NCBI RefSeq assembly: GCF_014269225.2
Contig: NZ_CP077097.1
Coordinates: 4,785,001 to 4,849,000 of the forward strand
Direction: 5' to 3'
DNA length: 64,000 nucleotides
DNA from: Pseudomonas anuradhapurensis
GTDB lineage: Bacteria > Pseudomonadota > Gammaproteobacteria > Pseudomonadales > Pseudomonadaceae
The notes under the pieces are model-generated. The model was given only the letters and a program-made list of their open reading frames with translations, had not been told where the DNA came from and made no database searches. Made by a program: the position numbers and the translations under genes. Positions 31,416-40,198 of this stretch are shown here, in pieces; position 1 is the first letter of the stretch; each line of letters starts with the position of its first letter.

Positions 31416-31792
31416 TGGTTGCCTTGTGCCTGGCGGGAGGTTGGGTCAGAGCTGCCAGGTGCTTGCCTTGATTTTTATGGTGTCGCGTAGATCGAGCGCC
31501 GCGCGGGCGGCGCTCGATTTCACAGGCGCAGCAAGCATCAAGGCGGGCCCCTGTCAGCCCTCACACAATCCCAGCCAAGCCCCCCAGCCTGACACCTTCT
31601 TCTGCGGCTCAGACGGCTACTCGATGCCATCGAGTATCGTCTCGACCATCCTCATTCCGGCCAGCCATTCAAGGCAATTTCAGAAAACCCCGAGGCTGTA
31701 CACGCCCATTGTGTCGCGATAGGGCTGCACAGCAGCCCCCTTGTGCCCGACCCTGTATACTTGCCAGCTGTCCCAGACTTCGAGGTACCGCC
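31416..31792. other. 377-base non-coding gap with palindromes
   Basis: No gene is supported here. It holds the 12-base-stem palindrome at 31491-31518, a perfect 8-base dyad TACTCGAT-GCC-ATCGAGTA at 31618-31636, and a single arm of the TGTAGGAGCGGCC repeat family at about 31708-31739 (TGTGTCGCGATAGGGCTGCA). The last is a half element without its partner. The leader and promoter of the following oxidoreductase gene must lie in this gap. Confidence 0.7.
31491..31518. repeat. Palindrome ATCGAGCGCCGC-gcgg-GCGGCGCTCGAT, copy 1
   Basis: A perfect 12-base stem with a GCGG loop. The same core occurs at 55461-55494 with a 15-base stem. No T-tract follows, so it is not a simple terminator. It lies about 75 bases after the SMR stop codon. 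Confidence 0.85.
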
Positions 31793-32968
31793 ATGCCATC
31801 CGCCATTTCCACTGACGTGCTGATCGTCGGCGCCGGGGTCGCAGGCCTCTGGCTCAATGCCCGCCTGCGCCGCCTGGGCTATTCGACAGTGCTGGTGGAG
31901 CGCGCCAGCCTTGGCGGCGAGCAGACCATCAAGTCCCAGGGCATCATCCATGGCGGTACCAAATACGCCCTGCACGGCGCCCTCACCGGTGCCTCGGAAG
32001 CCATCGCCGACATGCCGCGCCGCTGGCGCGAAGCGCTGAATGGCAGCGGCGAGCTGGACCTTACCCATACCCGCCTGTTGTCCGACGCCCACTACCTGTG
32101 GTCGCCAGGCACCCTGGCCGGCAACCTCACCAGCTTCTTCGCCAGCAAGGCCGTGCGCGGCCGGGTCGATCAGGTGAAGGGCGAGCAATTGCCACCGGCA
32201 CTGCAGGACCGCGCCTTCAAGGGCAAGGTCTATCGCCTGGCCGAACTGGTCGTCGACGTGCCCAGCCTGCTGGCCAACCTGGCCGAACTGGCGGGTGACA
32301 GCCTGCTGGCCGGCGAGCGCATCGAACCGTTGCGCGAGGCTGACGAGCTGGTCGGCCTGTGCGTGGATGGCCGCGACATCCGCGCCCAGCGCATCGTGCT
32401 CAGCGCTGGCGCCGGCACCGAAGACTTGTTGCATGCCCTGGGCCTGAACCAGCCAGCCATGCAGACCCGCCCACTGCACATGGTCATGGCCAAAGGCGCC
32501 AACCTGAAGCCGCTTTATGCCCACTGCCTGGGTGGCGGGCCGAAGCCGCGGGTGACCGTCACCACCCATCCGGCCGCCGATGGCCAGTGGGTCTGGTACC
32601 TGGGCGGCGACCTGGCCGAGGCCGATGGCGTCGCCCGCGAGCCGTCGGCGCAAATCGCGGCGGCACAGAAGGAAATCGCCAGCCTGCTGCCATGGGTCGA
32701 CCAGAGCCAGGTGCGCTGGGCCACCCTGCGGGTCAGCCGCGCGGAACCAGCACAATCTGGCCTGGTGCGCCCCGACAACGCCTTCCTCGCCGACCAGCAA
32801 CGCCTGCTGGTCGGCTGGCCGACCAAGCTGGCCCTGGCGCCGGACTTCAGCGACCGGGTAATCGCCCACCTGGAGCGTGACGGCATCCACCCACAGGCCC
32901 AGGCGGACCTGCCCGACCTGCCACGCCCACCACTGGGCGTACCGGCCTGGGAGCAACTGCTGCCATGA
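31793..32968 (+). CDS. FAD-dependent oxidoreductase (DAO family)
   Basis: 391 residues. The N-terminal dinucleotide-binding motif is DVLIVGAGVAGLWLNARLRR with an acidic/basic strand end at VLVERA. A DAO-type SQGIIHGGTKYAL segment and a second GxG region (IVLSAGAGTEDLLHALG) follow. It is probably a soluble amine or hydroxy-acid oxidase or dehydrogenase, but the substrate is not evident. The start at 31793 follows GAGGTACCGCC. It overlaps the aldo/keto reductase gene by 4 bases, so the two enzymes are probably co-translated. Confidence 0.85.
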   Translation: MPSAISTDVLIVGAGVAGLWLNARLRRLGYSTVLVERASLGGEQTIKSQGIIHGGTKYALHGALTGASEAIADMPRRWREALNGSGELDLTHTRLLSDAHYLWSPGTLAGNLTSFFASKAVRGRVDQVKGEQLPPALQDRAFKGKVYRLAELVVDVPSLLANLAELAGDSLLAGERIEPLREADELVGLCVDGRDIRAQRIVLSAGAGTEDLLHALGLNQPAMQTRPLHMVMAKGANLKPLYAHCLGGGPKPRVTVTTHPAADGQWVWYLGGDLAEADGVAREPSAQIAAAQKEIASLLPWVDQSQVRWATLRVSRAEPAQSGLVRPDNAFLADQQRLLVGWPTKLALAPDFSDRVIAHLERDGIHPQAQADLPDLPRPPLGVPAWEQLLP

Positions 32969-33777
32969 GCCTGCCAACCCTGCACGACTTCCACCGCCCC
33001 TTGGGCAGCACTGGCCTCAAGGTTTCGCCGCTGGGCTTGGGCACGGTCAAGCTGGGCCGCGACCAGGGCGTCAAGTACCCCACCGGCTTCACCATCCCCG
33101 ATGATGACGACGCCCGCCTGCTGTTGGCCCAGGCCCGCGAGCTGGGTATCAACCTGATCGACACCGCACCTGCCTACGGCCGCAGCGAAGAGCGCCTGGG
33201 CCCGCTGCTGCGCGGCCAGCGTGATGAATGGGTGATCGTCAGCAAGGTCGGCGAAGAATTCGACAACGGCCAGTCACACTTCGACTTCAGTGCTGCCCAC
33301 ACCCGCCGTTCGGTGGAGCGCAGCCTGCAGCGCCTGGAAACCGACCGCATCGAGCTGGTGCTGGTGCACTCCGACGGCAACGACCTGGCCATACTCGAAC
33401 AGCAGGAGGTGTACCAGACCCTCGCCGAGCTCAAGCAGGAGGGCAAGATCCTCGGCTATGGGCTGTCCGGCAAGACTGTCGCCGGCGGCCTGAAGGCGCT
33501 GGAGCAAGGCGATTGCGCCATGGTCACCTACAACCTCAACGAGCAGGCAGAACGCCCGGTGCTGGACTACGCTGCCGAGCACGGCAAGGCCATTCTGGTG
33601 AAGAAGGCTTTGGCCAGCGGGCATATCTGCCTGGCCCCAGGGGTGGACCCGGTGCAAGCCAGCTTCGAGCTGCTGTTTGCCCATCCGGGTGTCAGCAGTG
33701 CTATCGTCGGCACCATCAATCCGCTGCACCTGGCCCATAACGTGGCGACCGTCGCCCGTATTCTGGGCCGGCATTGA
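32965..33777 (+). CDS. Aldo/keto reductase
   Basis: 270 residues, TIM-barrel NADPH oxidoreductase family. Family features: LGSTGLKVSPLGLGTVKLGR at the start, NLIDTAPAYGRSEERLGPLL with the catalytic Asp and Tyr, VIVSKVGEEFD with the Lys, and IELVLVHSDGND where the usual catalytic His lies. Cofactor-binding GTINPLHLAHNV is near the C-terminus. Substrate unknown. It forms an operon with the preceding FAD oxidoreductase (4-base overlap) and the following Nudix-like gene (52-base gap). Confidence 0.9.
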   Translation: MSLPTLHDFHRPLGSTGLKVSPLGLGTVKLGRDQGVKYPTGFTIPDDDDARLLLAQARELGINLIDTAPAYGRSEERLGPLLRGQRDEWVIVSKVGEEFDNGQSHFDFSAAHTRRSVERSLQRLETDRIELVLVHSDGNDLAILEQQEVYQTLAELKQEGKILGYGLSGKTVAGGLKALEQGDCAMVTYNLNEQAERPVLDYAAEHGKAILVKKALASGHICLAPGVDPVQASFELLFAHPGVSSAIVGTINPLHLAHNVATVARILGRH

Positions 33778-33829
33778 GTTGCCCCTGGCCTACTGGCCTG
33801 GAGACTGACCCGACGCAAGGAGGAGCCTC

Positions 33830-34798
33830 GTGGCGCGTACGCTGATCCGCAAGAACCCGAGCAACTTCAAGACCCTGCCGCTGCATGTCGAGGCCACGCC
33901 CGAGGGGCTGATCTACCAGAGCATCGGCATGCCGCTGAATTTCGCCCAGACCCAACAGCGGCGCAAGGCCATCCAGTTGCCCGATGCGCAGCGCTTCGTG
34001 GTGGAACTGGCCAACCTGGGCGTGTCGGTGCGACTGACCTTGCATTGGCAGAACCGTGACTACTGGGTATTGGTACGCCAGCGCCGGCAGGACCGAGGCG
34101 ATGTGGTGCTGAAGCTGATTTCCGGTTACGTGCCGGCGCAGGAACTGAACCTGCCGTTGCACACTGCGGTGCAGGAAGTGGCCGAGGAATGCCTGCTGGA
34201 AACCCCGGAAGGCTGGCTGGGCGGGCGCTTCAACGATACCTGGCTGCCAGTGCCCTACGCCGCTGCCCTGCACTACCGCGAAAACCCACACTTTGTGCTG
34301 ACGCCGCAGTCCGGTGCTGCGCGCCCGGTGCATTGCGGCAAACTGATGCTGCTGGAGCGGCCACGAGCCTATGTACACCTGCCTACCGCTTCGTTGCAGC
34401 TGATCTATGACATGCGCCTGCAGGTACCTCGGGAGGCCAAGAAGCTCAGCCTGTTCCACGTCGATGAGCGGCTCGAAGGTGACCAACTGGTGGCGCGGCT
34501 CAACCGCAAACGGCCGGACCTGTACCTGATGCCTTTGCAGGACGGCCAGCCACTGGCCGAGCTGTATACGCTGAAAAAGGATGAGCTGGTACCGGCAAGC
34601 ACGCGGGGGATACACCTGGCTGAGAGTTTTGCTCACCAGGAGGGTTGGGTGGTGAAGGAAGAGCGGGTGCGCTGGAAGGATTGGGTGAAGCAGCAGGGGT
34701 TAGTGGAAAGCAAGCCGGTGCGGGCCTCGCACCTGCAGCGCTTTGGAGACAAGGCGCGGGCGCTGCTGGAGCGGGCGCGCACTTCGCTGCACAAGTAG
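33830..34798 (+). CDS. Nudix-like fold protein of unknown function
   Basis: 322 residues. Homologues are often labelled metal ABC transporter ATPase, but no Walker A or signature motif is present here. Residues about 65-130 (VSVRLTLHWQ, then WVLVRQRRQDRGDVVLKLIS) look like a Nudix beta grasp. They are followed by G99-x5-E105-x9-QEVAEECLL, a Nudix box with two extra residues and Leu in place of the last Gly. The C-terminal 110 residues are basic and helical. The GTG start at 33830 follows AAGGAGGAGCCTC, a strong site. Probably in one operon with the aldo/keto reductase. Confidence 0.7.
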   Translation: MARTLIRKNPSNFKTLPLHVEATPEGLIYQSIGMPLNFAQTQQRRKAIQLPDAQRFVVELANLGVSVRLTLHWQNRDYWVLVRQRRQDRGDVVLKLISGYVPAQELNLPLHTAVQEVAEECLLETPEGWLGGRFNDTWLPVPYAAALHYRENPHFVLTPQSGAARPVHCGKLMLLERPRAYVHLPTASLQLIYDMRLQVPREAKKLSLFHVDERLEGDQLVARLNRKRPDLYLMPLQDGQPLAELYTLKKDELVPASTRGIHLAESFAHQEGWVVKEERVRWKDWVKQQGLVESKPVRASHLQRFGDKARALLERARTSLHK

Positions 34799-34803
34799 GA
34801 TCC

Positions 34804-34928
34804 AGGGGGCTGCTGCGCAGCCCATCGCGACACAAGCCCGCTCCTACAGGGGACCGCGCAAACCTGGGCGTTGCGCTGCCTGCTGTAGGAGCGGCCTTGT
34901 GTCGCGATGGGCCGCGGAGCGACCCCCA
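34804..34928. repeat. Long inverted repeat (TGTAGGAGCGGCC family)
   Basis: Left arm GGGGGCTGCTGCGCAGCCCA / TCGCGACACAAGCCCGCTCC; right arm TGTAGGAGCGGCCTTGTGTC / GCGATGGGCCGCGGAGCGAC. It lies 5 bases after the stop of the Nudix-like gene and 8 bases before the hldE stop, filling the whole convergent gap. Confidence 0.9.
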
Positions 34929-34936
34929 AGGGCAGG

Positions 34937-36358
34937 TCAGTGCTTGCGGATCTTCTCGACGATCGCCGTGGTCGAGCTGTTCTCGACCAGCCCCAGCACC
35001 TTCACGGTACCGCCATAAGCCTTGACGATATCGGCGCCCACCACCTGGTCGATGCCGTAATCACCACCCTTGACCAGCACATCCGGCTTGACCTGGCTCA
35101 GCAGGTTCTCCGGGGTACCCTCCGGGAAGCTGATCACCCAGTCCACCGCGCCCAGCCCGGCCAGTACGGCCATGCGCCGGTCGACGCTGTTGATCGGCCG
35201 GCCCGGCCCTTTCAGGCGGCTGACCGAGGCATCGTCGTTGACCGCGACGATCAGGCGGTCGCCCTGGGCACGGGCCTGCTCCAGGTAGGTGACATGCCCG
35301 GCATGCAGGATGTCGAAGCAACCGTTGGTAAAGACGATCTTCTCTTTGTGCGCCCGCGCGTCGTCGATCGCCAACAGCAGTTGCTCCAGGCCCAGCACAC
35401 CGCGCTCGGAGCCTTCTTCACGCTGGATGGCCCGGCGCAGTTCAGGGGCGCTGATTGCCGCCGTACCCAGCTTGCCGACCACGATGCCCGCCGCCAGGTT
35501 GGCCAGGGCCACCGCGTGCGGCAGGTCCTCACCGGCAGCGATGGCTGCCGCGAGGGTGGAGATGACGGTATCGCCGGCACCGGTCACGTCGAATACTTCC
35601 CGCGCCCGCGCCGGCAGGTGCAGCGCCGGCTGGCCGCTGCGCAACAGGGTCATGCCGTGCTCGCCACGGGTCACCAGCAAGGCGCCCAGGTCCAGATCCT
35701 GCAACAGTTGCAGGCCCTTGGCGACCAGGTCGGCCTCATCGGCGCAACGGCCGACGATGGCCTCGAACTCGCTGAGGTTCGGGGTGATCAGGCTCGCGCC
35801 ACGGTAGATGGAGAAGTCCTTGCCCTTGGGGTCGGCGAGCACCGGAATGCCTTTGGCCCGTGCCGCCTCGATCAGGCTCTGGTGGTTTTTCAGTGCGCCC
35901 TTGCCGTAGTCGGACAGGACCAGCACCTTGACGCCTTCGAGCAGGTTGTCGACCTCGGCCCCCAGCGACAGCGGGTCGGTGGCGAACGGTTCTTCGAAAT
36001 CGATGCGCAGCAGCTGCTGGTGACGGCTCATGACCCGCAGCTTGACGATGGTCGGCTGGTGCGCGATGCGCTGGAACACCGAGCGCACGCCGGCAGCCTG
36101 CAGGCTGTTGGCCAGGCTGTCGGCAGCCTCGTCCTGGCCGGTAACGCCGATCAGCGCCGCCGGTGCACCCAGGGCGGCGATGTTCAAGGCAACGTTGGCC
36201 GCGCCGCCGGGGCGATCCTCGATCTGATCGACCTTGACCACCGGGACCGGCGCTTCAGGCGAGATACGCGAAGTACCGCCATGCCAGTAGCGGTCGAGCA
36301 TGACATCGCCGACCACCAGTACCGGGGCTTGATCGAAACGCGGCATGGACAACTTCAT
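34937..36358 (-). CDS. hldE: Bifunctional heptose-7-phosphate kinase / heptose-1-phosphate adenylyltransferase
   Basis: 473 residues. The N-terminal PfkB-type kinase (1 to about 320) has [16 protein letters not shown] and the catalytic [13 protein letters not shown]. The C-terminal nucleotidyltransferase (from about 340) has [18 protein letters not shown] with the HxGH motif. It makes ADP-D-glycero-beta-D-manno-heptose for the LPS inner core. The start [12 protein letters not shown] at 36358 is the usual Pseudomonas start. Downstream of msbA on the same strand with a hairpin between. Confidence 0.97.
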   Translation of the reverse strand: MKLSMPRFDQAPVLVVGDVMLDRYWHGGTSRISPEAPVPVVKVDQIEDRPGGAANVALNIAALGAPAALIGVTGQDEAADSLANSLQAAGVRSVFQRIAHQPTIVKLRVMSRHQQLLRIDFEEPFATDPLSLGAEVDNLLEGVKVLVLSDYGKGALKNHQSLIEAARAKGIPVLADPKGKDFSIYRGASLITPNLSEFEAIVGRCADEADLVAKGLQLLQDLDLGALLVTRGEHGMTLLRSGQPALHLPARAREVFDVTGAGDTVISTLAAAIAAGEDLPHAVALANLAAGIVVGKLGTAAISAPELRRAIQREEGSERGVLGLEQLLLAIDDARAHKEKIVFTNGCFDILHAGHVTYLEQARAQGDRLIVAVNDDASVSRLKGPGRPINSVDRRMAVLAGLGAVDWVISFPEGTPENLLSQVKPDVLVKGGDYGIDQVVGADIVKAYGGTVKVLGLVENSSTTAIVEKIRKH

Positions 36359-36456
36359 GGGCAACCCATATGAAAATAATGAACAGGGGCAGGATATTAG
36401 CACAGGGTTGGCGACGGCTTTACGGCCATATCAGCCCAGGAAAATTCCCGTGACAA

Positions 36457-36477
36457 TCGGGGCCGTGACGGCCCCGA
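36457..36477 (-). terminator. Hairpin between msbA and hldE
   Basis: TCGGGGCCG, loop TGA, CGGCCCCGA: a perfect 9-base stem 12 bases after the msbA stop. On the minus strand it is followed by ATTGTCACGGG, not a real T-tract, so it is at best a weak terminator or an attenuator/stability element ahead of hldE. Confidence 0.5.
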
Positions 36478-36488
36478 TCAACGAAGGT

Positions 36489-38297
36489 TCAGGTGATATC
36501 GGCCTTGGCCGGCTCATCCAGGCCCATGGCATGCAGGCGGGCATAATGGCCATTGGCCGCGAGCAACTCGGCATGGGTGCCGCGCTCGACCAGACGGCCC
36601 TGATCCATTACCAGGATCTGGTCGGCCTTCTCGATGGTCGACAGGCGGTGGGCGATTACCAGCGTGGTACGGCCTTGCATCACATGGTCCAAGGCAGCCT
36701 GGATATGCCGCTCGGACTCGGTGTCCAGCGCCGAGGTGGCTTCGTCGAGGATCAACAGCGGTGCGTTTTTCAGCAATGCCCGGGCGATGGCCAGGCGCTG
36801 GCGCTGGCCGCCGGAGAGCAGTACGCCATTCTCGCCCACTTCGGTATCGAAGCCTTTCGGCAAGCGGTCGACGAACTCCTTGGCATAGGCATCGGCCGCA
36901 GCAGCTTCGATGTCGGCGCGCGGTGCCCCGGCCAAGTCGCCGTAGGCGATGTTGTTGGCCACGGTATCGTTGAACAGGGTGACGTGCTGGGTCACCTGCG
37001 AAACGTGGCGCCGCAGGTTGCGCAGGCGGTAGTTCTCGATCTCCACGCCATCGAGCAGGATCTGCCCCTGGTCGTGGTGATAGAAGCGCGGGATCAACGC
37101 CGCCAGGGTCGACTTGCCGCTGCCCGAGCGGCCGACCAGGGCGATCATCTGCCCAGGCTCGGCGACGAAGCTGATGTCGCTGAGCACTTCGCGCTCGGTG
37201 CCGGGGTAGGTGAAGCTCAGGTTGCGCACTTCCAGGCGCCCTTCCACCCGCTCCTTCTCGACGGTACCGGTGTCCACTTCAGGCGTTTCGTCCAGTTGCT
37301 CGAAGATGCTCTCGGCACCGGCCAGGCCCTTCTGGATGGTCGAACTGACCTCGGAAAGCTGTCGAATCGGCTTGGGCAGCAGGCCGGCGGCGGTGATATA
37401 GGCCACCAGGTCACCGGCAGTGGACTCACCGCGCAGGAACAGCACCAGGAACATCAGCGCAGCCATGGCCGAGTAGATCACCAGTTGCAGCATCGGCGTG
37501 TACAGCGAGCCGGTCTTGGTCATGCGCAGCTGCTTGTCGGTGTTGCTCTGGCTGGCCTTGGCGAAACGCTGCTCCTCGTAGGCTTCGCCGCCAAAGCTGC
37601 GGACCACGCGATAGCCCTGGATGGTTTCCGAGGCAACATGGGTCACGTCGCCCATGGCCACCTGGATCTTCTTGCTCTGCTTGCGGAATTTCTTGCTGGC
37701 GACGCTGACCATTACCGCGATCACCGGCAGGATGGCAACCATCACCAAGGTCAGGTGCCAGTTCATCCACAGCAGGTAGGCGAACAGGAACACCACCGTC
37801 AGGCCTTCACGGATCACCACCTTGATCGCATCGGTGGCCGCACCGGTGACCATGGTCACGTTGAAGGTGATGCGCGAGATCAAGTGCCCGGAGTTGTGGT
37901 TGTCGAAGTAGCGGTTGGGCAGTACCAGCAACTTGTTGAACAACTCCACGCGCAGGTCGTGCACCAGGCACAAGGACACCTTGGCCAGGAAGTAGTTGCC
38001 GAGGAACGAACCCAGGCCCTGCCACGCGGCGATCAGGATGATCAGCAGCGGCACCGCCTGCAACAGTTGCAGGTCGCGCAGGTAGGGGACGTTGGGGAAC
38101 AACACCGCTTCGGGGTTGCTCAGCCCATCGACGAAATACTTGAGGATGCCGGCCAGCATGGGCTGGGTCGAGGCAAAGACCACGAAACCAATGATGCTCA
38201 GCAGGAAAATGCCGACATAGGGTTTCACATAGCTCAACAGCCGGAAGTAGATCTTCAGGCTGGAGGTGTGTTCCGCCGGTCGCGGTGTTTCGGCCAT
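36489..38297 (-). CDS. msbA: Lipid A export ATP-binding/permease protein MsbA
   Basis: 602 residues, an ABC half-transporter with six N-terminal membrane helices (about 20-310) and a C-terminal ATPase. Walker A is GRSGSGKST, the signature is LSGGQRQRLAIARAL, Walker B is LLILDEATSALD, and the H-loop is VIAHRLSTI. It flips lipid A-core across the inner membrane as a homodimer. It lies 15 bases downstream of waaL, consistent with one LPS operon. Confidence 0.96.
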   Translation of the reverse strand: MAETPRPAEHTSSLKIYFRLLSYVKPYVGIFLLSIIGFVVFASTQPMLAGILKYFVDGLSNPEAVLFPNVPYLRDLQLLQAVPLLIILIAAWQGLGSFLGNYFLAKVSLCLVHDLRVELFNKLLVLPNRYFDNHNSGHLISRITFNVTMVTGAATDAIKVVIREGLTVVFLFAYLLWMNWHLTLVMVAILPVIAVMVSVASKKFRKQSKKIQVAMGDVTHVASETIQGYRVVRSFGGEAYEEQRFAKASQSNTDKQLRMTKTGSLYTPMLQLVIYSAMAALMFLVLFLRGESTAGDLVAYITAAGLLPKPIRQLSEVSSTIQKGLAGAESIFEQLDETPEVDTGTVEKERVEGRLEVRNLSFTYPGTEREVLSDISFVAEPGQMIALVGRSGSGKSTLAALIPRFYHHDQGQILLDGVEIENYRLRNLRRHVSQVTQHVTLFNDTVANNIAYGDLAGAPRADIEAAAADAYAKEFVDRLPKGFDTEVGENGVLLSGGQRQRLAIARALLKNAPLLILDEATSALDTESERHIQAALDHVMQGRTTLVIAHRLSTIEKADQILVMDQGRLVERGTHAELLAANGHYARLHAMGLDEPAKADIT

Positions 38298-38312
38298 TAT
38301 CGAGCTCGCTGT

Positions 38313-39488
38313 TCAGGTTGAACCGGAAATTTTACCACAGGCATCATTTTCGGCACGCCCCCATGGCAGCAACATGACCAGGCCCACCGGCAGCCAGCTG
38401 ATGAACCATTCGGCACGCGGCGTACCGGTGAGGCTGGCGGCATCGAATTGCATGGCCAGCGTCGAGTAGACCCAGAAACCGAGCAGGACCTTGCCGAACA
38501 GGGTGCCACGTGCCCGCACGATTTCACCCAGCGTGTACAGCCATACCATGACCCACAGCAGCATGCCGGGCAGGCCCAGCTCAACAGCGACATGGGTGAA
38601 CATGTTGTGGGTGTGGTCGAAGTGCATCTTGCCCACCGTCACGTCGTAGGCCGCCCCCAGGCCAAGGCCGGTCCAGGGATGCACGGCAATCATGTCGACC
38701 GCGGAATGGAAGATTTCCGGCCGATAGGACGAGCCACGGTGGGCGATGAGGTCATACAGGAAATACAAGGCCAGGCCGGTGGCAAGCGCGGCCAGCATGG
38801 CAAACACCCGGCTGTGGCGATCGCGAAACCACAGCGGGGCGAGAATCACCGTGAGCGCCAGGGCCAGTATGGCCCCACGGCTCTGGCTGAGCATGACGAA
38901 CAGCCCCAGACAAGCCAGGGCCGCCAGCCACGCCAGTTGCAGGCCGCGCTGCTGTGGCGGCTGGTACAGCAGGACAAGCGCGGCCGAACCGATGACGTAG
39001 GCGCCCAGGATCGGGTGCGATATTTCGCCGATGCCTTGCAGGCGAGCCAGTAAAGGGTAGCCCTGCATGGCGTAGAAATGAACCACCGAAACCAGTGCAG
39101 CCACGGCCAGTAGAGCGCTACCGACCAGCAGCAACTGGCGAATGCGTGCCTGGCCAAGCTGCGCGAGCAACGGGAACGCCAACAGGAAGACGAGAATGTA
39201 GAGCAGGCGCTTGGCCTCACGTCCCGGCTCTTCGCCCACCGACCATGCCAGGCTCAGCGCGCTCCACGCCAACAGCAACAGCACACTCCCCCATAAAGCG
39301 GGCTGAAGCTTCCAGGCCTGCAGCAGTACCTGCCTGGCAGACCATGCCAGGACCAGCGTCGGCAACCACAGGAACAACACCAGGCCTTGCTGATAGACCT
39401 TGTTGCTCGGCGCCAGGGCAATAGCTGCCAGGAACCAGACCAGACCAAAGCCCAACCAGGCCTTCGCCCAGTTTTTCTGATACAACAT
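38313..39488 (-). CDS. waaL: O-antigen ligase family protein (WaaL)
   Basis: 391 residues with about 11 hydrophobic helices. The large periplasmic loop region carries GSSYRPEIFHSAVDMIAVHP followed by WTGLGLGAAYDV and HFDHTHNMFTHVAVELGLPG, the Wzy_C signature with the conserved His. WaaL joins undecaprenyl-linked O polysaccharide to lipid A-core. I place the start at 39488 (MLYQKNWAKAWLG), which follows GGGGGAAAGG; the ATG at 39560 has no ribosome binding site. The gene is divergent from the kinase-like gene across about 100 AT-rich bases. Confidence 0.85.
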   Translation of the reverse strand: MLYQKNWAKAWLGFGLVWFLAAIALAPSNKVYQQGLVLFLWLPTLVLAWSARQVLLQAWKLQPALWGSVLLLLAWSALSLAWSVGEEPGREAKRLLYILVFLLAFPLLAQLGQARIRQLLLVGSALLAVAALVSVVHFYAMQGYPLLARLQGIGEISHPILGAYVIGSAALVLLYQPPQQRGLQLAWLAALACLGLFVMLSQSRGAILALALTVILAPLWFRDRHSRVFAMLAALATGLALYFLYDLIAHRGSSYRPEIFHSAVDMIAVHPWTGLGLGAAYDVTVGKMHFDHTHNMFTHVAVELGLPGMLLWVMVWLYTLGEIVRARGTLFGKVLLGFWVYSTLAMQFDAASLTGTPRAEWFISWLPVGLVMLLPWGRAENDACGKISGST

Positions 39489-39589
39489 CCTTTCCCCCGA
39501 TGAATCAAATACACCATCCAATGGTGCAACAACATTATTTTCGGCATTATTGCCGGTCATTTCGTTCGCCCGATGACAAGGCTCTTTTC

Positions 39590-40195
39590 ATGCAATGCTC
39601 CCGGCTCAACCAGGTCGACTTCGATCAGCTGACACTAGGCGCCCAGGTGCTAGAGGCAGATAGCCATGGTGCGAAAGTCTACCTGCTCGCGGATGGTAAT
39701 TTCCTCAAGGTTTTTCGCAGGAAGCGGCTGATTTCATCTGCACTGCTGCGTCCGTACTCGCAACGCTTCGTCGACAACGCCGCACGCCTGTCGCAAATGG
39801 GTATTCCCACCCTGCAGGTAATCAGCCAGCACAAGCTCGACCTGCCAGGCCGCACCGCCGTGCTGTATCGGCCGCTGCCGGGGCGCACCCTGTTGCAGAT
39901 GTCGCGTGATGAAGGGTTCAGCTGGGAGGTTTACCTGCCGCGGCTGATCGAGTTGATTCACCAGTTGCACCGCAGCGGGGTGTATTTCCGCTCGTTGCAC
40001 CTGGGCAATGTAGTGGTCACGCCCGACCAGCAGTTGGGGCTGATCGACGTGGCTGACATGCGCTTCCTGCGCCCGCCGCTATCGGCGCGCATGATCCGGC
40101 GCAACGTCCAGCACATGGTGCGCTATATCGAACGGGAAAAGCTCGGCGAGCGGTTCCCCCTCGCCGCCTTCGAGGCGGCATTGCTCGCCCGCTGA
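39590..40195 (+). CDS. Kinase-like (LPS/toluene-tolerance type) protein lacking the catalytic Asp
   Basis: 201 residues, single protein-kinase-like domain of the kind annotated as toluene tolerance protein or LPS kinase in Pseudomonas. The ATP-binding Lys is probably in GNFLKVFRRKR. The catalytic loop reads GVYFRSLHLGNVVV. When Asn140 is aligned with the kinase Asn, the normal HxD becomes F133-R134-S135. The metal-binding DFG-type Asp is at LIDVADM (Asp153). The Asp-to-Asn (+5) and Asn-to-Asp (+13) spacing fits the kinase fold well. It may be a pseudokinase or an unusual sugar kinase of the LPS core. It lies between waaL and the glycosyltransferase run, 3 bases from the convergent next stop. 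Confidence 0.75.
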   Translation: MQCSRLNQVDFDQLTLGAQVLEADSHGAKVYLLADGNFLKVFRRKRLISSALLRPYSQRFVDNAARLSQMGIPTLQVISQHKLDLPGRTAVLYRPLPGRTLLQMSRDEGFSWEVYLPRLIELIHQLHRSGVYFRSLHLGNVVVTPDQQLGLIDVADMRFLRPPLSARMIRRNVQHMVRYIEREKLGERFPLAAFEAALLAR

Positions 40196-40198
40196 GCA

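Noticed and set aside
36345..38321. A 658-codon open frame on the plus strand opposite msbA
   Set aside because: Shadow of msbA; no recognisable motif, and it spans the msbA-hldE hairpin.
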